Positions 37,971-45,587 of a stretch of DNA of 47,589 nucleotides are shown piece after piece; the stretch's first letter is position 1, and each line of letters begins with the position of its first letter. A program made the translations under genes and the position numbers. Under the pieces are notes generated by a model. The model had not been told where the DNA came from and ran no database searches. It saw nothing but the letters and a program-made list of their open reading frames with translations. Origin of the DNA: DASPHG01 sp035629775. GTDB taxonomy: Bacteria > Actinomycetota > Thermoleophilia > Solirubrobacterales > Thermoleophilaceae. The DNA is taken from positions 1 through 47,589 of the forward strand of contig DASPHG010000059.1 in assembly GCA_035629775.1 (NCBI GenBank). The letters run 5' to 3'.

Positions 37971-38513
37971 CTAGAGCGCCTCGGCGTCGACGGCGCGGAT
38001 GGTGAGGTCGAGCTGCTCGCGGTCGGCCACCGCACGCAGCTCTGACTCGAGCCGGTCCCCGCCAACCGCTTCCGGCAGGTCCAGTTCCATGAACATCGCG
38101 TAGATCGCCTCCTCGCCCTCCTCCTCGGCGAGATGTGTGGCCACGTCGAGCACGTTGACGCCCATGTCGGCGAGCGCGCGCGTGACCGCGTGAACGATCC
38201 CCGCGTGGTCGGCGCCGTACACGGTGACGACGTGGGAGGGCTCGGGGCGAGTGAAGCCGTGCTCGTCGGAGACCTCCTCGAGGGTCGCCGCGCCGAGGCC
38301 CAGCTCGTTGCGCTCCGAGTCGAGGTCGCCCCGGAGTGTCTCGACGTTCGCGCCCGGCGCCGTCGACACGATCAGCATCATCGTGAAGTGGCCGCCGAGG
38401 ATGGCCATGCGCGAGTCCTCGATGTTCGCGCCGTGGCGGAGGAGCACGCCGCTGACGCCTGCGACGATGCCCGGGCGGTCGCGTCCGATCGCCGAAAGTG
38501 CGAACCGAGCCAC
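37971..38513 (-). CDS. Double ACT-domain protein (GcvR-like)
   Basis: A 180-aa protein made of two ACT domains (about 3-75, ALSAIGRDRPGIVAGVSGVL; and 92-175, VVTVYGADHAGIVHAVTRAL). This is the architecture of glycine cleavage repressor GcvR and related amino-acid-sensing proteins. No DNA-binding domain, so it probably acts by binding a ligand and a partner. It forms a two-gene unit with peptide deformylase and is divergent from the phosphoesterase gene (22 bases between starts). Confidence 0.83.
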   Translation of the reverse strand: MARFALSAIGRDRPGIVAGVSGVLLRHGANIEDSRMAILGGHFTMMLIVSTAPGANVETLRGDLDSERNELGLGAATLEEVSDEHGFTRPEPSHVVTVYGADHAGIVHAVTRALADMGVNVLDVATHLAEEEGEEAIYAMFMELDLPEAVGGDRLESELRAVADREQLDLTIRAVDAEAL

Positions 38514-38535
38514 GAAGCGAGACTATTCCAGGCGG

Positions 38536-39210
38536 GTGACGCTCGGGCTTCTCTACGACATCCACGGCAACCTGCCCGCGCTAGAAGCGGTCCTGGCGGA
38601 CGCACGGGACGTGGACAGGTGGCTCCTCGGCGGCGACTACGCGCTCTTTGGAGCGTGGCCGGCGGAGACGGTCGCGCGCCTGCGGGAGCTCGACGCCGAC
38701 TGGATCCGCGGGAACGGCGAGCGCTGGACAGCCGATCCGTCAGACGCCCCCGAGCCGGTCCACGGGGCGATCGAGCGCTGCCGCGAGCTGCTGGGCGACG
38801 CCGTCGTGTCCGAGCTGGCCGCCCTCCCCGAATCGTTCAAGGGGGACGGAGCCCTTTTCTTTCACGGCTCGCCGAAGTCCGACGTGGAGAGCTTCTTCCC
38901 CGAACCCGGGCCCGGCGACGAGGGGCTCCTCGAAGAGGTCTCCAGGGGGTTGCTCGTCTTCGGCCACACCCATCTGCAGTTCACGCGCACGGGTCCGCGG
39001 GGCGTCGAGCTGGCCAACCCCGGCAGCGTCGGGATGCCGCTCGACGGCGACCATCGGGCGGCCTACGCGGTCATCCGCGACGGCGGCGCGGTCGAGCACC
39101 GGCGCGTCGAATACGACCACCAGGCGAGCGCGGACGCGATCCGCGAGCGGATCGGCCCGGCGGGGGAGCAGGGGGCCCGACGCGTAGAACGGGCAAGCTT
39201 CGACGCATGA
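38536..39210 (+). CDS. Metallophosphoesterase, YfcE/MJ0936-like
   Basis: A 224-aa calcineurin-fold enzyme from GTG 38536. Metal-binding motifs in order: DIHGN (Asp8, His10), GGDYALFG, GNGE in place of the usual GNHD/E, FHGSP and GHTH. Small enzymes of this type hydrolyse phosphodiesters, with substrates often unknown. Overlaps the next gene by 4 bases (ATGA), pointing to a two-gene unit with the metallo-beta-lactamase-fold enzyme. Confidence 0.87.
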   Translation: MTLGLLYDIHGNLPALEAVLADARDVDRWLLGGDYALFGAWPAETVARLRELDADWIRGNGERWTADPSDAPEPVHGAIERCRELLGDAVVSELAALPESFKGDGALFFHGSPKSDVESFFPEPGPGDEGLLEEVSRGLLVFGHTHLQFTRTGPRGVELANPGSVGMPLDGDHRAAYAVIRDGGAVEHRRVEYDHQASADAIRERIGPAGEQGARRVERASFDA

Positions 39211-39968
39211 TCATCGAACGCTCGCTTCATCCGGACTGGCTGTCCAACACATACCTCGTGGCCGACGAGGGCGGCGGCAAGGCCGTCGCGATCGACGCGG
39301 GCGGCCCATCGGGACCGCTCATGGACAAGGCGGAGAGCGAGGGGCTCGACGTCACCCACGTCCTGCTCACACACCACCATCACGATCACGTCGTCGAGGT
39401 GCCGGCCTGGAAGGAGCGCTTCGGCGCGACCGTGCTCGCCGATCCGCGCGAGGCGGAGCGCGTCGAGTCGTGTGACGGCACGATCGAGGCCGGGGAGGAG
39501 CTGACGGTCGGTGGCCTGACGATCGTCGGCCTGTCGACGCCCGGCCATACGGACGGGATGCTCAACTTCCGCGTGAACGAGGAGGACGTCTTCACCGGCG
39601 ACACCCTCTTCAGGGGCTCGGTGGGAGGGGTGCACGCGCCGGCCTCGACGAGCTACGCCGACATCAAGGCCTCGATCATGGACGTGCTGATGGAGCTGCC
39701 GCCGGCGACGCGCCTCCATCCCGGCCACACCGACCCGACGACGGTCGGCGAGGAGTGGGAGGAGAACGCGTTCATCCGCGTATGGCGCGGGCTCGACCCG
39801 GAGGGGTCAGACCCCTGCACCGTGTGGGAGCGCGACGCGACGCTCGTCCTGTGGGCACCCGACTACGACGGCGGCCACAAGGCCTGGATCCGCTGGGCCG
39901 ACTCGGGCGAGGACGACATCGTGCCGGGCTCGCAGGTGGTGCGGCCCGGCGACGACGCCGAGGGCTAG
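39207..39968 (+). CDS. Metallo-beta-lactamase-fold hydrolase (glyoxalase II-like)
   Basis: A 253-aa enzyme with the zinc motif HxHxDH (His56, His58, Asp60, His61 in THHHHDH), then STPGHTDG, FTGDTLF and LHPGHTD, all MBL-fold metal ligands. It is closest in pattern to hydroxyacylglutathione hydrolase-like or persulfide-type proteins; the substrate cannot be told. The C-terminal 50 residues (TVWERDATLVLWAPDYDGGH) are extra to the core fold. A palindrome (39802-39816) lies in frame near the start of this extension. Confidence 0.88.
   Translation: MIIERSLHPDWLSNTYLVADEGGGKAVAIDAGGPSGPLMDKAESEGLDVTHVLLTHHHHDHVVEVPAWKERFGATVLADPREAERVESCDGTIEAGEELTVGGLTIVGLSTPGHTDGMLNFRVNEEDVFTGDTLFRGSVGGVHAPASTSYADIKASIMDVLMELPPATRLHPGHTDPTTVGEEWEENAFIRVWRGLDPEGSDPCTVWERDATLVLWAPDYDGGHKAWIRWADSGEDDIVPGSQVVRPGDDAEG
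39802..39816. repeat. Short perfect palindrome in a coding region
   Basis: AGGGGTC-A-GACCCCT, 7-bp arms with one central base. Same layout (GGGG arms, 5-base centre) as 46022-46040, 46050-46078 and 39973-39997. Confidence 0.6.
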
Positions 39969-39972
39969 CGCG

Positions 39973-39997
39973 ACGAACGGGGTCCGTCCCCGTTTGT
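39973..39997. repeat. Palindromic repeat between convergent genes
   Basis: ACGAACGGGG/CCCCGTTTGT arms (one mismatch) around TCCGT. It lies between the stops of the MBL-fold and Rpf-like genes and could end both transcripts. Confidence 0.65.
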
Positions 39998-40002
39998 TGC
40001 GG

Positions 40003-40452
40003 CTACGCCCCGCAGACGGGCCACTGGCCCGGGCCCGACTGCTCGTAGAGCATCTGGGCGCGCATGTCCTGCTCGGCCTCGGGGGCCTGCGACGGGAGGC
40101 CGGCACCGCCCATCGCCTGCCAGGTGGCGACGCTGAACTGGTACTTCCCGTGGTACATCCCGTCAGGGCTGACCGCGGTCGGGTCGCCGCCCGACTCGCA
40201 CTGGGCGATCGTCTCGAGGTGCGGGTTGACCGCCACGGCGGGAACGGCAGCCGCCTTGCGGGCGGCACGCTTCTCGGCCACGCGGCGCTCGGCCGCGCGC
40301 TTCGCCGCACGTGCCTCCTTGCGCAGCTCGACCTTCCGCTCGACCGCGTTTGCCACTACTTCTCCAACATCGGGCCCGGTCTGCGCGAGGGCGACCGGTA
40401 TGGGCGCTGCAATCACGACCGCGGAGAGCGCGGGCGCAAGCAAGCGGCGCAT
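40003..40452 (-). CDS. Resuscitation-promoting-factor-like transglycosylase
   Basis: A 149-aa secreted protein. Signal peptide about 1-23 (ends ALAQ), then a basic helical spacer (about 30-70) and the Rpf/transglycosylase-like domain (about 75-149). The domain shows IAQCESGGDPTA with catalytic Glu86, GKYQFSVATWQAMGG, and the closing QWPVCGA, where Cys85 and Cys147 form the usual disulfide. Family role: cleaves glycan strands and stimulates growth from dormancy. A strong Shine-Dalgarno (GGAGGT) precedes the start. Confidence 0.92.
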   Translation of the reverse strand: MRRLLAPALSAVVIAAPIPVALAQTGPDVGEVVANAVERKVELRKEARAAKRAAERRVAEKRAARKAAAVPAVAVNPHLETIAQCESGGDPTAVSPDGMYHGKYQFSVATWQAMGGAGLPSQAPEAEQDMRAQMLYEQSGPGQWPVCGA

Positions 40453-40614
40453 GGGGATTACCTCCAGCGTCGGGTGCTTTGTCCTGCCACCGCTCCTCTC
40501 GGGAGCGGAAACGGCGCCGGCCGCGCGCTGTCAGGCAACAAGGACCGGCGTACGAACACAGGTTCGCAGCCACTCCACTACCCGCGTGTGCGCTCGATCA
40601 CACATCGACGCGGC
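40453..40614. other. Leader and promoter region of the Rpf-like gene
   Basis: The region between the Rpf-like and glycosyltransferase starts. It holds a 7-bp hairpin CCGCTCC/GGAGCGG (40490-40508) in the Rpf leader. Rpf leaders in other actinobacteria often carry the c-di-AMP riboswitch; I could not match its conserved elements here. Confidence 0.4.
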
Positions 40615-40620
40615 TACGCT
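40615..40620 (+). promoter_or_regulatory. -10 element of a probable leaderless promoter
   Basis: TACGCT lies 7 bases before ATG 40628 of the glycosyltransferase, with no Shine-Dalgarno between. Confidence 0.4.
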
Positions 40621-40627
40621 GGCGCCG

Positions 40628-41773
40628 ATGAAGGCCACCTTGCTGCCGATCGACGCGGGCCGACGGCCGCTCGACGACCACCGCGAGCCCGCGGGGGAAG
40701 AGGCGCTCGAGCGCATCCGGGCGGCGGCGAGCCCGCTCTCGGGTGCCGCTGTCCTGTGCCTAACGTCGGCGGACGCGACCGCGTCGAGCGCCCCGCACTA
40801 CCTCCGCTCGGTGCTCCCCCTGATGGCCGACGTCGGGGTGGACGTCCGCTGGCGGGCGCTCGCCGGGGGTGAGCACGCGAAGGTCGGCGAATGGCTCGAG
40901 CAGGGGCTCGGCGGCGCCGAGTTCGCCGCTGACGGCGCCGAGTGGGCCGCGTGGGTCGAGGAGAGCGCCGCCGCCGCCGAGGCCGAGGTGGCGAGCGCCG
41001 ACGCCGTCGTCGTGCACGACGCCGCCGCGCTCGGCTGCGTGGCGGCCGCCGGTGGAGCGCCGCGCTGCGCGTGGAGCCGCCACGACGATGTCTCGGCCGC
41101 CGACGCGGTCGCCGCGGAGCGCGTGCTCGAGCTGGTGGCGAGCGTCGAGGTGGAGGACGTCGTCCCGGCCACCGACCCGCTCGAGCCGCGGAACCACGAG
41201 CTGCCCCGGCAGCTCTCCGGCCAGGTCCTGCGCTCGCTCGGACTGGACCTGACGCGCCCGTACGTCTGCCAGACGGGCACGATCGATCGCTGGACCGACC
41301 CGCACACGGCGATCGACGCCTTCGACCTCGTGAAGGAGGACCTCCCCGAGCTCCAGCTCGTGATCGCGGGCGCGCTGCCCGGCGAGGGCGCCGGCGACAT
41401 GCGGATCGCGAAGGAGATCGACGACTACGCGGGCGCGCGCGCGGACGTGCACGTGAAGACGGGCTACGGGGGAGTCGGCAACGTCGAGCTGAACGCGCTC
41501 CAGCGCGTCGCGCGCGCGGGCGTGTCGCTCCGGCTGCGCCCGGGCCTGTCGGTCGACCGCTTGGAAACCTGGTGGAAGGGCACGCCGATCATCGACGAGG
41601 GCGACGCCGACGCGGTGGCCGGCCGGATGCAGGAACTGGTCCGCGACCCGGGGCTCGCGGTCCAGATGGGCGCGGCGGGCCGCGAGCGCGTTCGGGCGCG
41701 CCACCTGATCACGCGCGCCGTCGAGGACGAGCTGAGGATTGCGGCGGCACTGCTCGGTACGGTGGCGTCGTGA
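40628..41773 (+). CDS. GT-B glycosyltransferase, TreT-like (trehalose synthase family)
   Basis: A 381-aa retaining-type GT4-like enzyme. The C-terminal Rossmann lobe is clear: YVCQTGTIDRWTDPHTAIDA, DVHVKTGYGGVGNVELNALQ, ETWWKGTPIIDEGDADAVAG and AAGRERVRARHLITRAVEDE. The last resembles the closing block of trehalose glycosyltransferring synthase TreT. The N-terminal lobe is divergent and Ala-rich. NDP-glucose plus glucose to trehalose is the likely reaction but the acceptor is uncertain. It overlaps thrS by 4 bases, so it is transcribed with translation genes. Confidence 0.75.
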   Translation: MKATLLPIDAGRRPLDDHREPAGEEALERIRAAASPLSGAAVLCLTSADATASSAPHYLRSVLPLMADVGVDVRWRALAGGEHAKVGEWLEQGLGGAEFAADGAEWAAWVEESAAAAEAEVASADAVVVHDAAALGCVAAAGGAPRCAWSRHDDVSAADAVAAERVLELVASVEVEDVVPATDPLEPRNHELPRQLSGQVLRSLGLDLTRPYVCQTGTIDRWTDPHTAIDAFDLVKEDLPELQLVIAGALPGEGAGDMRIAKEIDDYAGARADVHVKTGYGGVGNVELNALQRVARAGVSLRLRPGLSVDRLETWWKGTPIIDEGDADAVAGRMQELVRDPGLAVQMGAAGRERVRARHLITRAVEDELRIAAALLGTVAS

Positions 41774-43686
41774 AGGTCCTGCTGCCCGACGACACGCCGC
41801 TCGAGCTCTCGGACGGCGCGAGCGGCGAGGACGCCGCGCGCGCGATCGGGGAGGGGCTGGCGCGCGCCGCGCTGGCGGTCAAGGTCGACGGCGAGTTGCG
41901 CGACCTCGCCCAGCCGCTGCACGACGGCGCGCGCATCGAGATCGTCACGGCGAAGAGCGGCGAGGACGCCCTGTGGCTGATCCGCCACGACGCCGCACAT
42001 GTGCTCGCCACCGCCGTCCGCGAGCTCTACCCCGGCACGAAGATCTCGATCGGCCCGCCGATCGAGCACGGCTTCTACTACGACTTCGAGTTCCCGGAGG
42101 GCGTGAAGGTCTCCGAGGACGACTTCGAGCGCATCGAGCAGAAGATGCGCCAGCACGTGAAGGCGGCCGAGCCGTTCGAGCGCGAGGATGTCTCCGCCGC
42201 GGACGCGATCGAGCGCTTCCGCGCGGAGGGCGAGGACTACAAGGTCGAGTTGATCGAGGACCTTGCGAAGGGCGGCGAGACGGCCGTCTCCTTGTACCGC
42301 AACGGACCGTTCACGGACCTCTGCCGCGGCCCGCACGCGCCCACCACGAAGACGGTGAAGGCGTTCAAGCTGGAGTCGGTCGCAGGCGCCTACTGGCGCG
42401 GCGACTCCGACCGCACGATGCTGACGCGCATCTACGGCACGGCGTTCTTCTCGAAGGACGACCTCGCCGAGCACATGGAGCGCCTCGAGCAGGCGCGCGC
42501 GCGCGACCACAGAAAGCTCGGGCGCGAGCTCGACCTGTTCCTGTTCAGCGAGCTCTCACCGGGCTCGCCCTTCTGGCAGCCGGCCGGCATGCAGGTCTGG
42601 AACGAGCTCACCGACATGTGGCGCACCGAGAACCGCGAGCGCGGCTACCGCGAGGTGAAGACGCCGATCCTCTACGACGTCGAGCTGTGGCGGCAGTCGG
42701 GGCACTGGGACCAGTACCGCGACAACATGTACTTCACCGAGGTCGAGGCGAACCCCATGGGCCTGAAGCCCATGAACTGCCCCGCCCACGTGCAGATCTA
42801 CAAGTCGGAGCGCCGCTCCTACCGCGACCTGCCGATCCGCTACGCCGAACAGGGGCTCGTCCACCGCCATGAGCCGAGCGGCACGCTGCACGGGCTCCTG
42901 CGCGTACGGCACATCACCCAGGACGACGCCCACATCTTCTGCACCGAGGAGCAGATCCCGGAGGAGGTGCAGCGCTGCCTCGACTTCGGTTTCGCGATCT
43001 ACGACATGTTCGGCTTCGAACCCCGGCTCGAGCTCTCGACGCGGCCGGCGAAGCGGGTCGGCGAGGAGGAGATGTGGGACCGGGCGGAGGCCGCGCTCGA
43101 GAAGGCGCTGGTCGAGAAGGGGCTCGAGTTCGAGCTGAACGAGGGCGACGGCGCGTTCTACGGGCCGAAGATCGATCTGCACATGACCGACTCGATCGGC
43201 CGCTCGTGGCAGCTCGGCACGGTGCAGCTCGACTACTACATGCCGGAGCGCTTCGAGCTGACCTACCAGGGCGCCGACAACGCCGACCACCGGCCCGTGA
43301 TGATCCACCGCGCGCTGATGGGCTCGTTCGAGCGGTTCATCGGCATCCTCGTCGAGCACTACGCGGGCGAGTTCCCGCTGTGGCTCGCCCCGGTTCAGGT
43401 GCTCGTGCTGCCGATCGCCGACCGCCATGTCGAGTACGCGCAGGGGGTGGTGGAACGCCTCGCTGACGCCGGCATCCGCGCCGAGCTGGACGAGCGCGCC
43501 GAGTCGATCGGCCGAAAGATCCGCGAGGGCGAGCTGCGGAAGGCGCCCTACATGCTGGTCCTCGGCGACCGCGAGGCCGAGGCGAACGAGGTGGCCGTGC
43601 GAAAGCATCGCGAGGGCGACCAGGGCAGCGCCTCACTGGAAGGGCTTGTCACCCGCCTGCGCGGAGAGATCGACGCTCGCGGCTGA
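41770..43686 (+). CDS. thrS: Threonyl-tRNA synthetase
   Basis: A 638-aa class II synthetase from GTG 41770. The TGS domain (1-60) is followed by the editing domain with HDAAHVLATAV and the DLCRGPH motif (about 60-225). The catalytic core (about 240-530) has MGLKPMNCPAH (zinc Cys) and later zinc His residues, motif 2 LVHRHEPSGTLHGLLRVR, and motif 3 HRALMGSFERFIGIL. The C-terminal anticodon-binding domain is about 535-635. It charges tRNA-Thr and clears mischarged Ser. Coupled to the glycosyltransferase upstream and a small NTF2-like gene downstream. Confidence 0.97.
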   Translation: MKVLLPDDTPLELSDGASGEDAARAIGEGLARAALAVKVDGELRDLAQPLHDGARIEIVTAKSGEDALWLIRHDAAHVLATAVRELYPGTKISIGPPIEHGFYYDFEFPEGVKVSEDDFERIEQKMRQHVKAAEPFEREDVSAADAIERFRAEGEDYKVELIEDLAKGGETAVSLYRNGPFTDLCRGPHAPTTKTVKAFKLESVAGAYWRGDSDRTMLTRIYGTAFFSKDDLAEHMERLEQARARDHRKLGRELDLFLFSELSPGSPFWQPAGMQVWNELTDMWRTENRERGYREVKTPILYDVELWRQSGHWDQYRDNMYFTEVEANPMGLKPMNCPAHVQIYKSERRSYRDLPIRYAEQGLVHRHEPSGTLHGLLRVRHITQDDAHIFCTEEQIPEEVQRCLDFGFAIYDMFGFEPRLELSTRPAKRVGEEEMWDRAEAALEKALVEKGLEFELNEGDGAFYGPKIDLHMTDSIGRSWQLGTVQLDYYMPERFELTYQGADNADHRPVMIHRALMGSFERFIGILVEHYAGEFPLWLAPVQVLVLPIADRHVEYAQGVVERLADAGIRAELDERAESIGRKIREGELRKAPYMLVLGDREAEANEVAVRKHREGDQGSASLEGLVTRLRGEIDARG

Positions 43687-44135
43687 TGTCGGACGAGAAC
43701 GCCGAGCTGATCGAGGCGCTGCAAGTCGAGCCCGAGGTCGATCTCGTCGAGCTGTTCCGCGACGATCAGGCTTGGGCGAACATCGACGCCACCCTCGGTC
43801 CGGTATTTCACGACGATGTCGAAAGCGGGTTCGTCGGACACCACGAAAGCCGCAACCGAGGCCGGCTCGGCTTCCGTCAGACATGGCTCGAGTGGCTCGA
43901 GCCGTGGGAGTCCTACCGGACGGAGACCGACCGGGTAATCGGGTGCGGTGACGACGTGCTGGTCCTCGTCAACGACTACGGCCGTAAGCCGGGCATGACC
44001 GCGGAGGTGCGACTATTTGGCGCAGCCGTCTGGACGGTGCGTGACGGACTGATCACGCGTGCCCTGTTCTACACCGACCGCGAGGACGCTTTCAGCGAGG
44101 TGGGCCTGGACGCGGCTATACTCGGCGACGAATGA
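43686..44135 (+). CDS. SnoaL/NTF2-like fold protein
   Basis: A 149-aa protein from ATG 43686, one base shared with the thrS stop. The pattern of an N-terminal helix, VFHDDVESGFVG, GFRQTWLEWLEPW, a central VIGCGDDVLVLVNDYGR strand and closing AAVWTVRDGLITRALFYTDR is typical of SnoaL-like NTF2 folds, which bind or turn over small molecules. The partner or substrate is unknown. The -10 of the infC operon lies in its last codons. Confidence 0.75.
   Translation: MSDENAELIEALQVEPEVDLVELFRDDQAWANIDATLGPVFHDDVESGFVGHHESRNRGRLGFRQTWLEWLEPWESYRTETDRVIGCGDDVLVLVNDYGRKPGMTAEVRLFGAAVWTVRDGLITRALFYTDREDAFSEVGLDAAILGDE
44117..44122 (+). promoter_or_regulatory. -10 element of the infC operon
   Basis: TATACT, 95 bases before infC. 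The resulting leader of roughly 85-90 bases carries no attenuator or L20-leader hairpin that I can see. No clear -35. Confidence 0.45.
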
Positions 44136-44216
44136 GGTGCACTTCCAACGACGAGCCCAGCCGCCGCTGAGCCCGCCTGCCCTCTCAACTCCCCGGATCT
44201 GCCTCTTGTCTAGCTA

Positions 44217-44966
44217 GTGCCGATCCCGCGTAGGTTCGACCGGACCCCGCCCGAGCGGGACACGACGCGCGTCAACGAGCGCATTCGCGTCCCGCAGGTC
44301 CGACTCATCTCGGAGACCGGCGACCAGGTCGGCGTGATCCCGACCGAGCAGGCGCTTCGGTACGCGCAGGAGCGCGACCTCGACCTGGTCGAGGTGGCGG
44401 CCGACGCGCGCCCGCCCGTCTGTCGTGTCCTCGACTATTCGAAGTACAAGTACGAGCAGGACCAGAAGGCGAAGGCCGCGCGCAAGCACCAGCAGCAGGT
44501 GACGATCCGTGAGATGAAGCTGCGGCCGAAGATTGCGACGCACGACTACGAGACGAAGAAGGGCCACGTGCGGCGCTTCCTCGACGGCGGCGACAAGGTG
44601 AAGGTCACGATCATGTTCCGCGGGCGCGAGACGACGCACCCAGAACGGGGCGAGCATCTCCTGATGCGGCTCGCCGAGGACGTGGCCGACCTCGGCACGG
44701 TCGAGCAGCGCCCGTCGCTTGACGGACGGAACATGACGATGGTCATGAACCCGCTCAAGGCGAAGGAGCGCAAGGAGAGCGACAGGAAGAACCGCGACGT
44801 CCGCACGCGCCGGCCCGAGGCCGGCGCCGAGGAGGAGGTCGCTCCGGAGGCGACGGCGCCTGCGGAGGACGAGGCGGCCGCAGCCGCCGAGACCGACGCG
44901 CCGCCCGAGGTCGAGGTCGAGGCCGAAGCGGCCAGCGAGCCCGCACCCGACAAGCCCTCTGCTTAA
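44217..44966 (+). CDS. infC: Translation initiation factor IF-3
   Basis: A 249-aa protein. IF-3 N-domain (about 18-85, RVNERIRVPQVRLISETGDQ), linker helix and C-domain (about 95-185, TIREMKLRPKIATHDYETKK; KVKVTIMFRGRE). The in-frame TAG at 44211-44213 fixes the start at GTG 44217, which lacks a Shine-Dalgarno; unusual starts are common for infC and allow self-control by IF-3. The last 60 residues are an acidic Ala/Glu/Pro tail not present in E. coli IF-3. Heads the classical infC-rpmI-rplT operon. Confidence 0.95.
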   Translation: MPIPRRFDRTPPERDTTRVNERIRVPQVRLISETGDQVGVIPTEQALRYAQERDLDLVEVAADARPPVCRVLDYSKYKYEQDQKAKAARKHQQQVTIREMKLRPKIATHDYETKKGHVRRFLDGGDKVKVTIMFRGRETTHPERGEHLLMRLAEDVADLGTVEQRPSLDGRNMTMVMNPLKAKERKESDRKNRDVRTRRPEAGAEEEVAPEATAPAEDEAAAAAETDAPPEVEVEAEAASEPAPDKPSA

Positions 44967-44978
44967 CTAAACGGCTTC

Positions 44979-45173
44979 ATGCCGAAGATGAAGACCCATT
45001 CGGGCGCGAAGAAGCGCTTCAAGACCACGGGGAAGGGCAAGCTCAAGGCGCGCCATGCCATGACCAGCCACATCCTCGAGAAGAAGAACGCCAAGCGGAA
45101 GCGTCGCCTGGGGAACGACTTCGATATCGCGAAGGCCGACACAAAGCGGATCAAGAAGCTGCTGGGGAACTAG
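44979..45173 (+). CDS. rpmI: 50S ribosomal protein L35
   Basis: 64 aa, full length, beginning MPKMKTHSGAKKRFKTTGKG with the very basic L35 pattern and ending IKKLLGN. It lies 12 bases after infC, and its stop abuts the rplT start. Component of the large ribosomal subunit. Confidence 0.97.
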   Translation: MPKMKTHSGAKKRFKTTGKGKLKARHAMTSHILEKKNAKRKRRLGNDFDIAKADTKRIKKLLGN

Positions 45174-45530
45174 ATGTCCCGCGTCAAACGCTCAGTCCAC
45201 GCCCGCAAGAAGCGCCGCGCGACCCTCGCGCGCGCCAAGGGCTACCGCGGCGACAGGCATTCGAGCTACAAACGCGCGAAGGAGCAGCTGCTCAAGTCCG
45301 ACTCCTACGCCTACCGCGACCGGCGCAACAAGAAGCGCGACTTCCGCCGGCTCTGGATCACCCGGATCAACGCCGCCGCCCGCCGCGAGGGCATGAGCTA
45401 CTCGCAGTTCATGCACGGTCTGCGCGAGGCCGAGATCGAGCTCGACCGCAAGGTCTTGGCGGACATCGCCGTTCGTGACCCCGAGACGTTTCGCCGATTC
45501 GCCGAGCGTGCCCGGGAGGCTGCCGCCTAG
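45174..45530 (+). CDS. rplT: 50S ribosomal protein L20
   Basis: 118 aa, full length, with the L20 blocks RVKRSVHARKKRRATLARAK, GYRGDRHSSYKRAKEQ and RLWITRINAAARREGMSYSQ. It binds 23S rRNA early in 50S assembly and often represses its own operon. Directly adjacent to rpmI; a terminator follows. Confidence 0.97.
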   Translation: MSRVKRSVHARKKRRATLARAKGYRGDRHSSYKRAKEQLLKSDSYAYRDRRNKKRDFRRLWITRINAAARREGMSYSQFMHGLREAEIELDRKVLADIAVRDPETFRRFAERAREAAA

Positions 45531-45552
45531 CCGCAGCCACACCACCTTCCCG

Positions 45553-45580
45553 GGGCGCTTCGCAGGAGGCGCCCTTTTTT
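45553..45580 (+). terminator. Terminator of the infC-rpmI-rplT operon
   Basis: GGGCGC/GCGCCC stem (45553-45558 and 45569-45574) followed by TTTTTT (45575-45580), 22 bases after rplT. Confidence 0.85.
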
Positions 45581-45587
45581 GTGCCCG

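Noticed and set aside
38838..38870. Resemblance of GGGGACGGAGCCCTTTTCT in the phosphoesterase gene to bases 5335-5355
   Set aside because: It encodes the conserved GDGALFFHGSP region of the enzyme, so the likeness is probably chance.
40453..40627. c-di-AMP (ydaO-type) riboswitch in the Rpf leader
   Set aside because: The expected conserved blocks could not be aligned; only one simple hairpin is clear.
44136..44216. L20-leader or attenuator ahead of infC
   Set aside because: The leader has no convincing paired stems or T-tract.
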